A stretch of 64,000 nt of DNA from Candidatus Bathyarchaeum tardum (GCA_029762755.1 JARVGH010000004.1:213944-277943); one strand, 5' to 3'. Counted from the first letter of the stretch, positions 10,087 to 18,519 are shown. Notes: a model not told the origin generated them from the sequence alone. A program made the numbers and translations.

Positions 10087-10404
10087 ATGCGCATTAACCC
10101 ATTGGTTTTGTTAGTTGCAGTTAATGTTTTGATTATTGGTTTTTGTGGGGTTCTTGTTTATTCTGATTTAAATATGAGAGAATATGATATTAAAAATCAT
10201 CTGAGCACTAGGGTAGTCTTAGTTGAATACAGCATTCTGAGTTACCGTCCCACTTATCAGTACTTTGACACTAAACAACAACAAGTCATAGTTACAGAGG
10301 GGTCATGGACTTTGGATTATCTTCAAGTATCTAGTTTATTCATGGCTGTTGTTGACATTAGATGGATTTTTGCTAACAAACAAAAATTGGGATTAACAGA
10401 TTGA
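10087..10404 (+). CDS. Small membrane-anchored protein of unknown function
   Basis: The 105-residue product has one strong N-terminal membrane helix (LVLLVAVNVLIIGFCGVLVY) with a short basic lead (MRIN). A polar domain of about 75 residues follows, with an aromatic stretch (SYRPTYQYF). A GGAG sequence lies just upstream of the ATG. I know no family for it. It stands alone ahead of the redox operon and could be its first gene, but a 131-bp gap argues against this. Confidence 0.6.
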   Translation: MRINPLVLLVAVNVLIIGFCGVLVYSDLNMREYDIKNHLSTRVVLVEYSILSYRPTYQYFDTKQQQVIVTEGSWTLDYLQVSSLFMAVVDIRWIFANKQKLGLTD

Positions 10405-10535
10405 GTGCTTTAGCTTAGTCCAATTATTTGTTTTAATGTTTTTTTGAAAACAATACTTTTGATGGTTTTATGACAATAGTTAAATTCTATTGGGGCTTAT
10501 CTTGTGCTCTAAAAGGCTCAAGGGCTTAGTTTAAC

Positions 10536-11219
10536 ATGACTGTTCTAGAGCAGATTTCGAATCCGTACCTTGCTTCTCTTGTTTTAGGGCTACTGTACGG
10601 GCTCACTTTCTGCGCTTCGGCTTGTCTGCCATACATTGTCAGTTACATCGCAGGCATCGGTGCAGGCTTCAAAAAAGGGGTAATGGTTACCACAATTTAC
10701 AACGCTGGACGCATAGTAGCATACGCAATAATCGGAACCATTGTAGGACTGGTAAGTGCTACAATTAGTGAAGATTTTTTCAGTGCATATCAACAATACA
10801 CTGCTGTAGTTTTCAGTGCAATCATAATCTTCATTGGAGCAACCATATTAATGAAAAAACAAACCAGCTCATGTGACTGCAAAGAACAAAACCCAGATAG
10901 ATTCGGAATCGCAAACCTAACCAACAGATTCGACCTAAAGGCATTTTTTATGGGCTTCACCCGAGGCTTCATTTTGTGTCCTCCCTTGGTTGCGCTTCTT
11001 GTGTATTCGGCAACTTTTGGTCAGGTTAACTCCGCAGTAATGGCCGTTTTGTTTGGATTGGGAACAGCAATATCGCCTCTTTTGATTCTTGGCGGAGCTA
11101 CAGGTTGGCTACTAAACAAGGCACCTATGTTCACAAAATGGTTGTCAAAAATTGGGGGAATCGCCCTTATTGTCATGGGATTAAGCGTGCTAATTAGTGC
11201 CTTAATAGAATTAATGTAA
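10536..11219 (+). CDS. CcdA/DsbD-type transmembrane thiol reductant transporter
   Basis: This polytopic protein of 227 residues belongs to the CcdA family, which passes electrons from cytoplasmic thioredoxin across the membrane through a Cys pair. The family cysteines lie at CASACLPYI in the first helix and CPPLVALL in the fourth, both beside prolines as expected. A cytoplasmic loop carries an extra SSCDCKE cluster. It is the first gene of a run of closely spaced genes reaching 15760, 13 bp before the NapH-like gene. No thioredoxin domain is fused. In this context it may serve the reductase encoded downstream rather than cytochrome c maturation, for which no other gene is seen. Confidence 0.87.
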   Translation: MTVLEQISNPYLASLVLGLLYGLTFCASACLPYIVSYIAGIGAGFKKGVMVTTIYNAGRIVAYAIIGTIVGLVSATISEDFFSAYQQYTAVVFSAIIIFIGATILMKKQTSSCDCKEQNPDRFGIANLTNRFDLKAFFMGFTRGFILCPPLVALLVYSATFGQVNSAVMAVLFGLGTAISPLLILGGATGWLLNKAPMFTKWLSKIGGIALIVMGLSVLISALIELM

Positions 11220-11232
11220 AGGAAGAAAAACT

Positions 11233-12411
11233 ATGCTAGAAATCATCGCAGAAACATTGCGAGCAACAATTGCAGTAGCCTTGATTCTAGCAGGAAGCCT
11301 AGCAATTCTAATCTGGGTAAGAAACAACACAAGAAAATTAAGTGCACTACGTCTGTTCATCCAGATTGCTGCAGTTGCAGTGATTTTTCTGGGACTGATA
11401 ATTGGACCTTTCGGACTTGAAAGGTGGTCATACCTTGGGACAGCACCCAAAGACATCACCATAGGCAAAGAAATCCTAGGAAGACCATACCCAGACGGCT
11501 TAACTGTGCCTACCTTTTCCTGTTACTACGCTTCAGGAAGAACTGCAACCTGCGTAATATGGCAACTACAAAGTTATTTGTTCCCAAATTATGGCACCAG
11601 CAGCATTTATCTCACAACAGGCTTAGAACGGCTAGCAATCGCAGTAGGGCTACTTGTAGTTATTTCAGTAATTTTTGGCAGATTCCTTTGTGGATGGATA
11701 TGCCCCTTCGGATTGTATATGGATTTGCTCACCCGTTTACGAAAAGCCCTAAAAATTAGGCATTGGACACTCTCAGACAGAGTAAACGAAGGACTACGGC
11801 AAGCACGATACCTGATTATTGCAGCTTTTCTGATCTTGAGTTTTCTGTTAGGCATGCGAGCCATCGCAGGGGTAGAACTTATTTCAGAATCAGAACTAGG
11901 CAGATACCTTGAGATACCGTTCTGCCAAATTTGCCCAGCTAAACCGTTGTTTGTTCTTGTTGAAGGCGCGCTAGGATTCATGGATGTAGATTACATGCTT
12001 TCCCAAACTATTGGGGATTTTGCCCTTACGGGCTGGTATCTTACTTCAATTAACATAGTAATACTGGGTGTAGTAACTGTTGGCTCATTTATGATACGAC
12101 GGTTATGGTGTCGAATTTGTCCATTAGGCGGATTGATTGCGTTATTTAGCAGATTTGGTCCTTTTAAGAAAATTTCATTAATCAAATTAACCAAAGTAGA
12201 AGAAAAATGCACAAAATGCGGCATATGTAAAAGGGTGTGTCCTCCACAGGTTACTGAAGTCTACGAAGACAAAGGAGGCGACGTAACCGTTTCGTCGTGC
12301 ATCCTATGCTTCCGATGTGTAGAAATGTGCCCATACGAAGGCTGCTTGAACGTAGAATTTGCAGGCAAGCCCATATACAAATCCAAAAATTGGCTAAATG
12401 AAGAAGAGTGA
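11233..12411 (+). CDS. NapH/CcoG-type membrane protein with 4Fe-4S clusters
   Basis: This 392-residue protein has about five to six membrane helices. Two CxxxCP motifs lie at the membrane face (CGWICPFG, CRICPLGG) plus CQICPAKP. It ends in a two-cluster ferredoxin domain, with CTKCGICKRVCPP and CILCFRCVEMCP. NapH/NosR-like proteins take electrons from quinol or another donor and pass them on through such clusters. The stop codon overlaps the region holding the ribosome site of the next gene, so translation is probably coupled. Its position between CcdA and an ATP-driven reductase suggests it is the membrane electron donor of that enzyme, which is inference from context. Confidence 0.88.
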   Translation: MLEIIAETLRATIAVALILAGSLAILIWVRNNTRKLSALRLFIQIAAVAVIFLGLIIGPFGLERWSYLGTAPKDITIGKEILGRPYPDGLTVPTFSCYYASGRTATCVIWQLQSYLFPNYGTSSIYLTTGLERLAIAVGLLVVISVIFGRFLCGWICPFGLYMDLLTRLRKALKIRHWTLSDRVNEGLRQARYLIIAAFLILSFLLGMRAIAGVELISESELGRYLEIPFCQICPAKPLFVLVEGALGFMDVDYMLSQTIGDFALTGWYLTSINIVILGVVTVGSFMIRRLWCRICPLGGLIALFSRFGPFKKISLIKLTKVEEKCTKCGICKRVCPPQVTEVYEDKGGDVTVSSCILCFRCVEMCPYEGCLNVEFAGKPIYKSKNWLNEEE

Positions 12412-12422
12412 GGAAAAACCAA

Positions 12423-13757
12423 ATGGCAAGTGAAATCGAAAAAGGAACAAAATACATCCCCGAAATGGCTCAAACCGAAATCGATGACTTGAACAAGTCA
12501 ATCAAAACAGCATCCCTGAAGGTAATAGAGGACAACATCGAAAGAATGAAAAAAGCATGGAAAAACCGACCGCAAGCCATGGAATATTTCGATGAAATCT
12601 CAAACCTTTTCGGAAAACGCCAAGAAGAAATCAAACAACAAAAAACAGCAGGAAAAAAAGTCGTCGGATACTCCTGCATTTTTGCACCAATAGAAATGAT
12701 TCTAGCAGCAGATGCTATTCCTGTTCGCGTAGGCTCAGGATGGTACGACACCGCCAAACTAGGCGACAGAATCATGCCAGTAGAAATTTGCCCAGTTATC
12801 CGCTCCACAGTGGGAGCAAAAATGGTCAGTTTATCACCTTTTTTGGAACTTAGCGACGCCATTGTTATGCCCCTTACTTGTGACGGCAGAACCAAACTCA
12901 GCGAAATTTTAGCTGACTACAAACCAATCTGGCACATGAATCCACCTCGAGTAAAAGATGACCCCCACACCTTGGGCATGTGGAAACAAGAAATTATGGT
13001 AATCAAAGAAAAAATCGAAAAGCTAACCGGAAATAAGATTACCAGAAAAAACCTGAAAGAAGCCATCGAAAAAATGCAACAAGCAACCAAAGCATTCCGC
13101 AGACTCCAAGACCTGCGCAAAGGCAACCCAGTAATTAACGGAAGAGACGCCATGCTGGTGAACCAAACAAGCCTTTGGGATGACGTCGAACGATGGACCC
13201 AAAAAGTAAACGAACTTTGTGACGAACTAGAAAAAAGGGTCGAACAAAAGGAACATTCAACTTACCCAGATACTCCTCGGGTTATGCTTACTGGAACGCC
13301 TATGATTTGGCCAGACAGCTGGAAGGTTCCTAACTTGATTGAGGAATCGAACCCTCAAGGATTAGTTGTAGTTGACGAGCAATGTTCAGGTGACAGAATA
13401 TTATACGATCCCGTCGGTGTAGACGAATGGACCATGAGTGACATGCTTGATGCCATCAGTGAGCGTTATTTGATGGCTTGTACTTGTCCTTGTTTTACTT
13501 CAGAACATGGAAATGAAGACCGCATCAACTGGATAATTGACAGAATAAAAGAATACAAAGTTGACGGCGTAATCTACTACGTTGTTCGAGGCTGCATTTT
13601 ATACGCCATGGAATATCAACGAATCAAACGGGTTCTTGACAAAATGAATATACCTGTGTATTACCTTGACACAGAATACACCCGCGAAGATGTGGGACAA
13701 ATGAAAACACGTGTTGAAGCATTTCTTGAAATGCTGGAAGCACGAATGGACATATAA
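12423..13757 (+). CDS. 2-hydroxyacyl-CoA dehydratase / benzoyl-CoA reductase (HgdB/BcrB/DCCP) family catalytic subunit
   Basis: The 444-residue protein belongs to the HgdB family, which holds iron-sulfur clusters that receive very low-potential electrons from an ATP-driven activator. Recognisable blocks are GYSCIFAPIEMILAADAIPVR near residue 80, CPVIRS, the central DEQCSGDR, CTCPCF, VRGC and the C-terminal REDVGQMKTRVEAFLEML. I start it at the ATG at 12423 behind GAGTGAGG, though a GTG at 12408 is also open. True dehydratases and class I benzoyl-CoA reductases use two different catalytic subunits. Only one is encoded here, as in the homodimeric double-cubane cluster proteins and methanogen homologues. 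The substrate is unknown. Two activator genes follow. Confidence 0.88.
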   Translation: MASEIEKGTKYIPEMAQTEIDDLNKSIKTASLKVIEDNIERMKKAWKNRPQAMEYFDEISNLFGKRQEEIKQQKTAGKKVVGYSCIFAPIEMILAADAIPVRVGSGWYDTAKLGDRIMPVEICPVIRSTVGAKMVSLSPFLELSDAIVMPLTCDGRTKLSEILADYKPIWHMNPPRVKDDPHTLGMWKQEIMVIKEKIEKLTGNKITRKNLKEAIEKMQQATKAFRRLQDLRKGNPVINGRDAMLVNQTSLWDDVERWTQKVNELCDELEKRVEQKEHSTYPDTPRVMLTGTPMIWPDSWKVPNLIEESNPQGLVVVDEQCSGDRILYDPVGVDEWTMSDMLDAISERYLMACTCPCFTSEHGNEDRINWIIDRIKEYKVDGVIYYVVRGCILYAMEYQRIKRVLDKMNIPVYYLDTEYTREDVGQMKTRVEAFLEMLEARMDI

Positions 13758-13771
13758 GAGGAGAACAAAAA

Positions 13772-14563
13772 GTGGTAGTTTCTGCCGGAGTAGACATGGG
13801 CACCCAAAGGGTAAAAGTAGCCATTATAAAAGACAAGCAAGTCGTAGGAAAGGCGCAAGAATTTGTTGGATTTGAACCCATAAAAGCTGCTGAAAAAGCC
13901 CTTGAAGAGGCACTAAAAGATGCCAGCATTTCCCGAGACGAAATTGAACATATAACAGCCACGGGAGCAGGAGTAGACATGGCAACCTTTGCTGACAGCA
14001 CAGTTAGCATGATGGGAGCAGACGCCAAGGCAGGAACATATTTTTTCAGTTCAGCCCGAACAGTAATCGATGTAGGTGCAGAAGATGCCCGTGCAGTAAA
14101 ATGTGACGAATATGGAATAATGCAAGACTTTATCGTAAACGCCCGATGTGCAGCAGGAGCAGGAACCTTCATAGAAGCCATGGCACGAGCTTTAGAAGTT
14201 GAACTGGAAGACATGGGCGCCTTGTCATTACAAGCAGAACGAGCAAGCCCAATAAATGCAAGTTGTGTAATTTTTGCAGAATCAGACGTCGTTTCTTTGA
14301 TTCACCGAGAAGAACCAAAAACCGAAATTGCCCGGGCAATATTTGATGCAATGGCAGAAAGAGTTTCTTCCATGGTAAAACGGTTAGGAATAAACCCTGA
14401 CGTAGTTCTGGTTGGGGGAGTAGCAAAAGATGTTGGTTTTGTTACTTCACTTAAACGGCGCCTAGGAATCGAGATACTTATTCCAAAAGAACCAATTTAT
14501 GCAGGAGCAATTGGAGCTGCGTTAGTTGCCGCACGAAAAGCTAAACGGAGCAGAAAACAATGA
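13772..14563 (+). CDS. ATP-driven activator of the reductase, ASKHA family (BcrA/D, HgdC type), first copy
   Basis: This 263-residue BcrAD/BadFG ATPase starts at GTG behind GAGGAG. It has the ASKHA phosphate-1 loop (GVDMGTQRVKVAI), a DVGAEDARAV phosphate-2 loop and the adenosine loop VLVGGVAKDVG. Two cluster cysteines lie in ARCAAGAG and NASCVIFAES, each contributing to a 4Fe-4S cluster at the dimer interface. Such proteins hydrolyse ATP to drive one electron into the HgdB-type partner. The second activator overlaps this gene by four bases, so the two may form a heterodimer as BcrA and BcrD do. It departs from the usual NDKCAAGTG motif. Confidence 0.9.
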   Translation: MVVSAGVDMGTQRVKVAIIKDKQVVGKAQEFVGFEPIKAAEKALEEALKDASISRDEIEHITATGAGVDMATFADSTVSMMGADAKAGTYFFSSARTVIDVGAEDARAVKCDEYGIMQDFIVNARCAAGAGTFIEAMARALEVELEDMGALSLQAERASPINASCVIFAESDVVSLIHREEPKTEIARAIFDAMAERVSSMVKRLGINPDVVLVGGVAKDVGFVTSLKRRLGIEILIPKEPIYAGAIGAALVAARKAKRSRKQ

Positions 14564-15462
14564 CAAACAACAACGAAAAAACCGAATACTGGCGATGGCT
14601 GGAATACAAAAAAGTAATGCCCAACAAAGACTGGAAAAAAGCTAAAATAATAACCGCAGGAGTCGACGTTGGATCCGTTGGCTCAAAAGCAGTAATCATG
14701 TTGGATGGAGAAATTTACGCATGGAGTGTTATGCGCACGGGCTCCAACAGTTCAGACAGCGCTAAAAAAGCTCTCGGATGGGCCATGGAAGACACTGGAT
14801 TAACCCTTGAGGATTTCCATTATATTGTGGGAACAGGCTACGGCAGAGTAAATGTTCCTATGGCTAACCGTGCAATCACAGAAATTGCATGTCACGCCAA
14901 AGGTGCCAACTACATATGGGGACCAACAGTCAGAACCGTTCTGGATGTCGGTGGACAAGACGTCAAAGCCATCAAAATTGATGAAAACGGAAAAGTCGTC
15001 AGCTTTTTAATGAACGACAAATGCGCTGCAGGCACAGGTAGAGGAATGGAAGTCATAGCCGACCTACTAAAAATTCCGATTGAAGACGTAGGCAAAGAAT
15101 CCTTAAGCGTAAATGAAGAACCTGAACCAGTAAGTAGCACATGCGTAGTTTTCGCAAAAACTGAAGCAGTCGGGCTGCTCAGAAAAGGCTGGACCAAAGA
15201 AAAAGTAATAGCAGCATACGTCAGAGCCATGGCAATCAGGATGAGTGATCTCATCGAAAAAGTTGGCTGTGAAAAAGATTTCGTAATCACTGGCGGCCAA
15301 TCCAAAAACATTGGAATCGTAAAAAGAGTAGAAAATATTCTAGGCGTAAAACGGTTACCAGTTCCAAACCTTAAAGAAACTGGACTAGATCCCGTATCTG
15401 CAGGCGCTATTGGAGCAGCTTTGTTTGCTAAAGCATTGTACGAAAAATCCTTGAAACAATAA
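14560..15462 (+). CDS. ATP-driven activator of the reductase, ASKHA family, second copy
   Basis: The 300-residue protein is a second BcrAD/BadFG ATPase and starts at an ATGA overlap with the first. It has AGVDVGSVGSKAVI, DVGGQDVKAI, and the classical cysteine motifs NDKCAAGTGRG and SSTCVVFAKTE, followed by TGGQSKNIG. It is closer to canonical HgdC and BcrD sequences than the first copy and has about 35 extra N-terminal residues rich in Lys and Trp. Strict translational coupling suggests the two are made in equal amounts. The downstream ferredoxin is the likely electron source. Confidence 0.92.
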   Translation: MTNNNEKTEYWRWLEYKKVMPNKDWKKAKIITAGVDVGSVGSKAVIMLDGEIYAWSVMRTGSNSSDSAKKALGWAMEDTGLTLEDFHYIVGTGYGRVNVPMANRAITEIACHAKGANYIWGPTVRTVLDVGGQDVKAIKIDENGKVVSFLMNDKCAAGTGRGMEVIADLLKIPIEDVGKESLSVNEEPEPVSSTCVVFAKTEAVGLLRKGWTKEKVIAAYVRAMAIRMSDLIEKVGCEKDFVITGGQSKNIGIVKRVENILGVKRLPVPNLKETGLDPVSAGAIGAALFAKALYEKSLKQ

Positions 15463-15463
15463 G

Positions 15464-15760
15464 GTGATTAAAGTAATAACATACTATGGTTATACGGACG
15501 GCTCTGGGGAATATTACATAGTTATTGACGCCGAAAAATGCAACAGCTGCGGCGAATGCATCAGCGCATGCCCTCAAGAAGCTCTGCAAATGGAAGATAT
15601 GTTCATTGACTTAGAAGACAAACCGGTAGCTGCAGTAACAGAAGATCATCGCAAAAAAATCCGATACACTTGTTCCCCGTGCAAACCTGAAGAAAACAGC
15701 ATGCCATGTATTAAATCATGTAAAAAAAACGCTATTTCATGCATATGGAAGCCGCTGTAA
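15464..15760 (+). CDS. Ferredoxin-like 4Fe-4S protein of the reductase operon
   Basis: This 98-residue protein has a standard cluster motif CNSCGECISACP near residue 26. Towards the C-terminus is an unusual set of cysteines (CSPCKPEEN, MPCIKSCKKN), giving a second cluster site with altered spacing. It is the last gene of the operon, starting at a GTG one base after the preceding stop. The ribosome site is weak and overlaps the upstream stop, which suggests coupled translation. Electron delivery to the ASKHA activators is the likely job, by analogy with benzoyl-CoA reductase loci that carry their own ferredoxin. Confidence 0.85.
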   Translation: MIKVITYYGYTDGSGEYYIVIDAEKCNSCGECISACPQEALQMEDMFIDLEDKPVAAVTEDHRKKIRYTCSPCKPEENSMPCIKSCKKNAISCIWKPL

Positions 15761-15774
15761 TCAATATTTGATTA
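15758..15774 (+). terminator. Hairpin and T-rich terminator after the reductase operon
   Basis: The ferredoxin stop codon begins a perfect inverted repeat, TAATCAA and TTGATTA, with a three-base loop. A T-rich run follows (ATTTTGTTGTTTTATTT). Archaeal terminators need mainly the T-run, so the hairpin is supporting evidence only. Confidence 0.45.
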
Positions 15775-15906
15775 ATTTTGTTGTTTTATTTGGATAAATA
15801 TTACTACCATAAACTGTAAACTCGTAAATAATGTGTTGCACAGTAATACAAAATAGATACATTAAAAACAGTTCATTAACAAAGGTAGTATGTTCTTGGG
15901 ATTGCG

Positions 15907-16179
15907 ATGGGAAGTAAACGCGACAGGGTGGAAATCATAGCAGAGATTCTTTGCCTGTGTTCAAAAGCACAAAGCAAGACCAGAATAATGTATGGCACAA
16001 ACCTGTCTTGGAAGATGCTTCAGCATTACCTATCTTACATGCAAGAACATGGACTGCTAGAAATCAAAAACGAATCAACAAAGTATGCTGCAACAAAAAA
16101 AGGAAGAGAATTTGTTGCAAAATGGAACGAACTAAAAGAACTCTTTGAAACATCTGTCACGCCAAAACCAAACATTTAA
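15907..16179 (+). CDS. Winged-helix transcriptional regulator (ArnR1/PhiH1-like)
   Basis: This 90-residue single-domain protein has the layout of small TACK-archaeal winged-helix regulators. A first helix (RVEIIAEILCLC) is followed by KTRIMYGTNLSWKMLQHYLSYMQ as helix-turn-helix, the wing GLLEIKN.STKYAATKKGREF, and a C-terminal amphipathic helix for dimerisation. The gene stands alone between the reductase operon and the nucleotidyltransferase, with its own upstream AT-rich region. Its target is unknown, but the adjacent reductase operon is the obvious first candidate. Confidence 0.82.
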   Translation: MGSKRDRVEIIAEILCLCSKAQSKTRIMYGTNLSWKMLQHYLSYMQEHGLLEIKNESTKYAATKKGREFVAKWNELKELFETSVTPKPNI

Positions 16180-16314
16180 TTGTTGGACAATCTTTTTTGA
16201 AAAAATAATCAACATTTAGACTATATCTTAGTTTTATTATCTTTTTTTTAATTATTGTTACACTTAGGGCAACATCCAAAAGTCTAGTCACATATTAAAC
16301 GTTGAGGAATAATT

Positions 16315-16935
16315 TTGAAGGGCAATCGCACAAAAATGCTGAGAAACAGAGTTGCCCAAGAAGCCGCTTTACTTTTGTATACGTCTCAAGAAAAAGAGTA
16401 CAAGCAAGCAAAACAGCGAGCGTCTGCAACGTTGGGAATAAGAATGTTGCCCAGCAACTTAGAAGTCGCAAAGGAACTTGACATAATCGCGGAAGAAAAC
16501 GAGGGACCTCAAAGAAAAGAACTGATTTTAAGAATGCGAAAAGAAGCAAAACAAATCATGGAAGCATTAGCTGATTTTAATCCATTACTCGTTGGAAGTG
16601 TATGGAGAGGCACAGCCCGAAAAAACAGCGACATTGATGTGCATGTTTTTGCTCACGATCATAAAGAGGTTCTGGAACAGCTCCAGAAACACAGTTACAA
16701 AATAATAAGGTCTGAGCGACGTTCAGTAACTAAAGAAGGATCCAAAACCTCTTCGGTTCATATCCAAGTTGTTTTGGAGTCGGGAGATACTGCAGAAATT
16801 GTTGTTTGCAGTCAAGAAAATTTGGGAAAAACACAAAGGTGTGAAACATACGGAGACATGAAAACAGGGCTAAATTTGAAACAGCTTACTAAAGTTTTGG
16901 AAAATAGCCCCTGCCAAAAGTTTGTTCCCCTTTGA
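16315..16935 (+). CDS. Nucleotidyltransferase-fold protein (CCA/polbeta superfamily)
   Basis: The 206-residue protein has the polymerase-beta nucleotidyltransferase signature LLVGSVWRGTARKNSDIDVHVF. Gly-Ser lies at 94-95 and the metal-binding Asp106-x-Asp108. The third acidic residue may be in TAEIVV near residue 160. The N-terminal 90 residues are helical and basic (RASATLGIRMLP). It starts at TTG with TGAGGA just upstream. The core resembles archaeal CCA-adding enzymes, but it is too short for one and lacks their tail domains. A nucleotide-modifying enzyme for RNA or protein, or an antitoxin-like partner, cannot be told apart here. Confidence 0.72.
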   Translation: MKGNRTKMLRNRVAQEAALLLYTSQEKEYKQAKQRASATLGIRMLPSNLEVAKELDIIAEENEGPQRKELILRMRKEAKQIMEALADFNPLLVGSVWRGTARKNSDIDVHVFAHDHKEVLEQLQKHSYKIIRSERRSVTKEGSKTSSVHIQVVLESGDTAEIVVCSQENLGKTQRCETYGDMKTGLNLKQLTKVLENSPCQKFVPL

Positions 16936-17005
16936 GACAGATTACTGTTTAAATATTTGTTCAGTTACAAAGGAAATCGTTGTATCAAAGGAGTAAGTCC
17001 TAAAG

Positions 17006-17350
17006 TTGAAGCTAAAAAAAGAAAAATTTGAGAAAATGTTCCCAAGTTTAGCAGAAGAAATGTCAAAGGACAGCTGTAAAACAAAGATAAATTCGGTTCG
17101 TTCTGATGTTCCTACTGCAGAGAAAGCTGTTGCACAAAAATTCAATGGATACAACCCAGATGCAATTGATTTTTTGCGGAGATGCGACACGACCCAACAA
17201 GCAGAAGAAATAATTTGCTATATGAAAAAAAGGCAAGAAATTAGTCCAGATTATGCTGCAAAACTTCTAAAACAACTCAAATCTAAAGGTGTAAGAAGTT
17301 TTGGAGCAAAAAAAGGGGATGACTATTACCTGCGAGAAGATGGCTTCTAA
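17006..17350 (+). CDS. DUF2095-family archaeal protein
   Basis: The 114-residue protein starts at TTG. It has the block order I recall for DUF2095, an archaea-specific family of unknown function: KKEKFEKMFPSLAEEM, INSVRSD, then GYNPDAIDFLRRCDTTQQAEEII, YMKKRQEISPDYAAKLLKQL and the terminal KGVRSFGAKKGDDYYL. The conserved acidic FLRRC segment suggests a helical bundle and an interaction surface. Genes around it are nucleic-acid related (nucleotidyltransferase, Alba). The assignment is from memory of the family pattern. Confidence 0.7.
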   Translation: MKLKKEKFEKMFPSLAEEMSKDSCKTKINSVRSDVPTAEKAVAQKFNGYNPDAIDFLRRCDTTQQAEEIICYMKKRQEISPDYAAKLLKQLKSKGVRSFGAKKGDDYYLREDGF

Positions 17351-17418
17351 ATAATAAAATAGAAAAAAGAGTTACAAAAACAAAGGGATTTTCTTAAGAG
17401 TAAAAGCTTTCCGTAGGT

Positions 17419-17694
17419 TCAGCGTTTCAAGTTTATTTCAATTGTTGAAACATTTCTTGTTCCATCTTCGCGTTGTAGTTCTTCGGTTCCAATTTCAATT
17501 TGTTCAACTTTTAGGTCTTTCATGAATTTTCGTCGAACAATTTCTACAACATCGATAGCGGTGGTTATTGCTTTACCTCTAGCCTTCAAGTTGACAATTT
17601 TGGTGTTAGATTCGTTGAAGTGGGTAATTACAGCCAGAACATAGCTCATTGCGGGTTTTGTTCCAACATAGATTGTATTTGGATCTTTTGACAG
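17419..17694 (-). CDS. alba: Alba-family DNA/RNA-binding chromatin protein, CTG start
   Basis: This is the small dimeric Alba protein that coats archaeal DNA and binds RNA. The C-terminal part (KARGKAITTAIDVVEIVRRKF, then STIEINLKR) and the N-terminal strand TIYVGTKPAMSYVLAVIT are both diagnostic, with the GTKPAMSYV block matching the family GKKPxMNYV. Starting at the first ATG (17649) would cut off the first strand and the key Lys. No ATG, GTG or TTG lies in frame between a TAA stop and that point. Instead a CTG at 17692-17694 sits five bases after a perfect GGAGGTG ribosome site, giving 91 residues, the normal length. I therefore start it at CTG. Confidence 0.88.
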   Translation of the reverse strand: MSKDPNTIYVGTKPAMSYVLAVITHFNESNTKIVNLKARGKAITTAIDVVEIVRRKFMKDLKVEQIEIGTEELQREDGTRNVSTIEINLKR

Positions 17695-17698
17695 GTAG

Positions 17699-17706
17699 AC
17701 ACCTCC
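17699..17706 (-). promoter_or_regulatory. Shine-Dalgarno site supporting a CTG start of alba
   Basis: On the reverse strand GGAGGTG lies just before TCTAC and the CTG start codon. It matches the anti-Shine-Dalgarno end of archaeal 16S rRNA over seven bases at ideal spacing, and nothing else in frame could serve as the start. Confidence 0.7.
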
Positions 17707-17885
17707 ATTTTTTATTTGTTTAGTTTACTACTTGGTCTTATTTTTTGGAATCAGATTCATAATATTGAACCTGTTTCCATTCTTTGTTATGGTGTTTACC
17801 TTTTTAATTTTTGGCATAAAATTAGGATTGAAAAGTTTTTGTTTCATTAAAAACATACAAAAATAGTTAATTGGAGCTAACCAAC

Positions 17886-18470
17886 ATGAAACTTGCCCTG
17901 ATTTCCGTTCACAACAAAACAGGAATAGTTGATTTCGTTAAAGAACTCAACAAACTAGGATTTGTAATTATTTCTACAGATGGAACACTAAAAATCCTAA
18001 AAGAAAATGGGATACAAAACGTCAAACACATTTCTGACGTAACTGATTTCCCAGAGATACTTGAAGGAAGAATTAAAACATTACACCCAAAAATGTTGGC
18101 AGGCATACTAGCAGTTAGAAACAACAAAAAGCACATGAACGACTTAAAGAAGTTCAAGATAGACACGGTTGATTTGGTTGTTTGTAATTTGTATCCCTTT
18201 GAAGAAGTAACAAAAAAAGGAGCAGACATTAAAACTGCATTAGAAAATATTGACGTTGGCGGGGTAACCATGATTAGAGCAGCGGCCAAAAATTTTGAGA
18301 ACGTGATTGTGGTTGTTAATCCCGATAGATACAGCCAGATTCTGGACGAATACAAACATAAGGGTGACGTTACTGTTGAAACCCGAAGAGTTTTGGCGGT
18401 TGAGGCGTTCAAAGAAACTTCAAGATATGATTCAGTAATTTGGGCATTCTTAGAAAACATAATGATTTAG
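17886..18470 (+). CDS. purH: IMP cyclohydrolase domain of PurH, stand-alone
   Basis: This 194-residue MGS-like domain closes FAICAR to IMP, the last step of purine synthesis. It has the PurH N-terminal features: ALISVHNKTGIVDF, STDGTLKIL, SDVTDFPEILEGRIKTLHPK, and VDLVVCNLYPFEE with NIDVGGVTMIRAAAKNF. Bacterial PurH is about 500 residues and carries a C-terminal AICAR formyltransferase, which is absent here, so transformylation must be done by another protein (archaeal PurP or a separate domain). I start at the ATG at 17886, with GGAG nine bases upstream. A TTG five codons earlier overlaps that ribosome site and is less likely. Confidence 0.92.
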   Translation: MKLALISVHNKTGIVDFVKELNKLGFVIISTDGTLKILKENGIQNVKHISDVTDFPEILEGRIKTLHPKMLAGILAVRNNKKHMNDLKKFKIDTVDLVVCNLYPFEEVTKKGADIKTALENIDVGGVTMIRAAAKNFENVIVVVNPDRYSQILDEYKHKGDVTVETRRVLAVEAFKETSRYDSVIWAFLENIMI

Positions 18471-18519
18471 CAGGTTTATATCTGGCTGTAAAGAAGTAAC
18501 TTGTTGAGAGGCAGAATCC

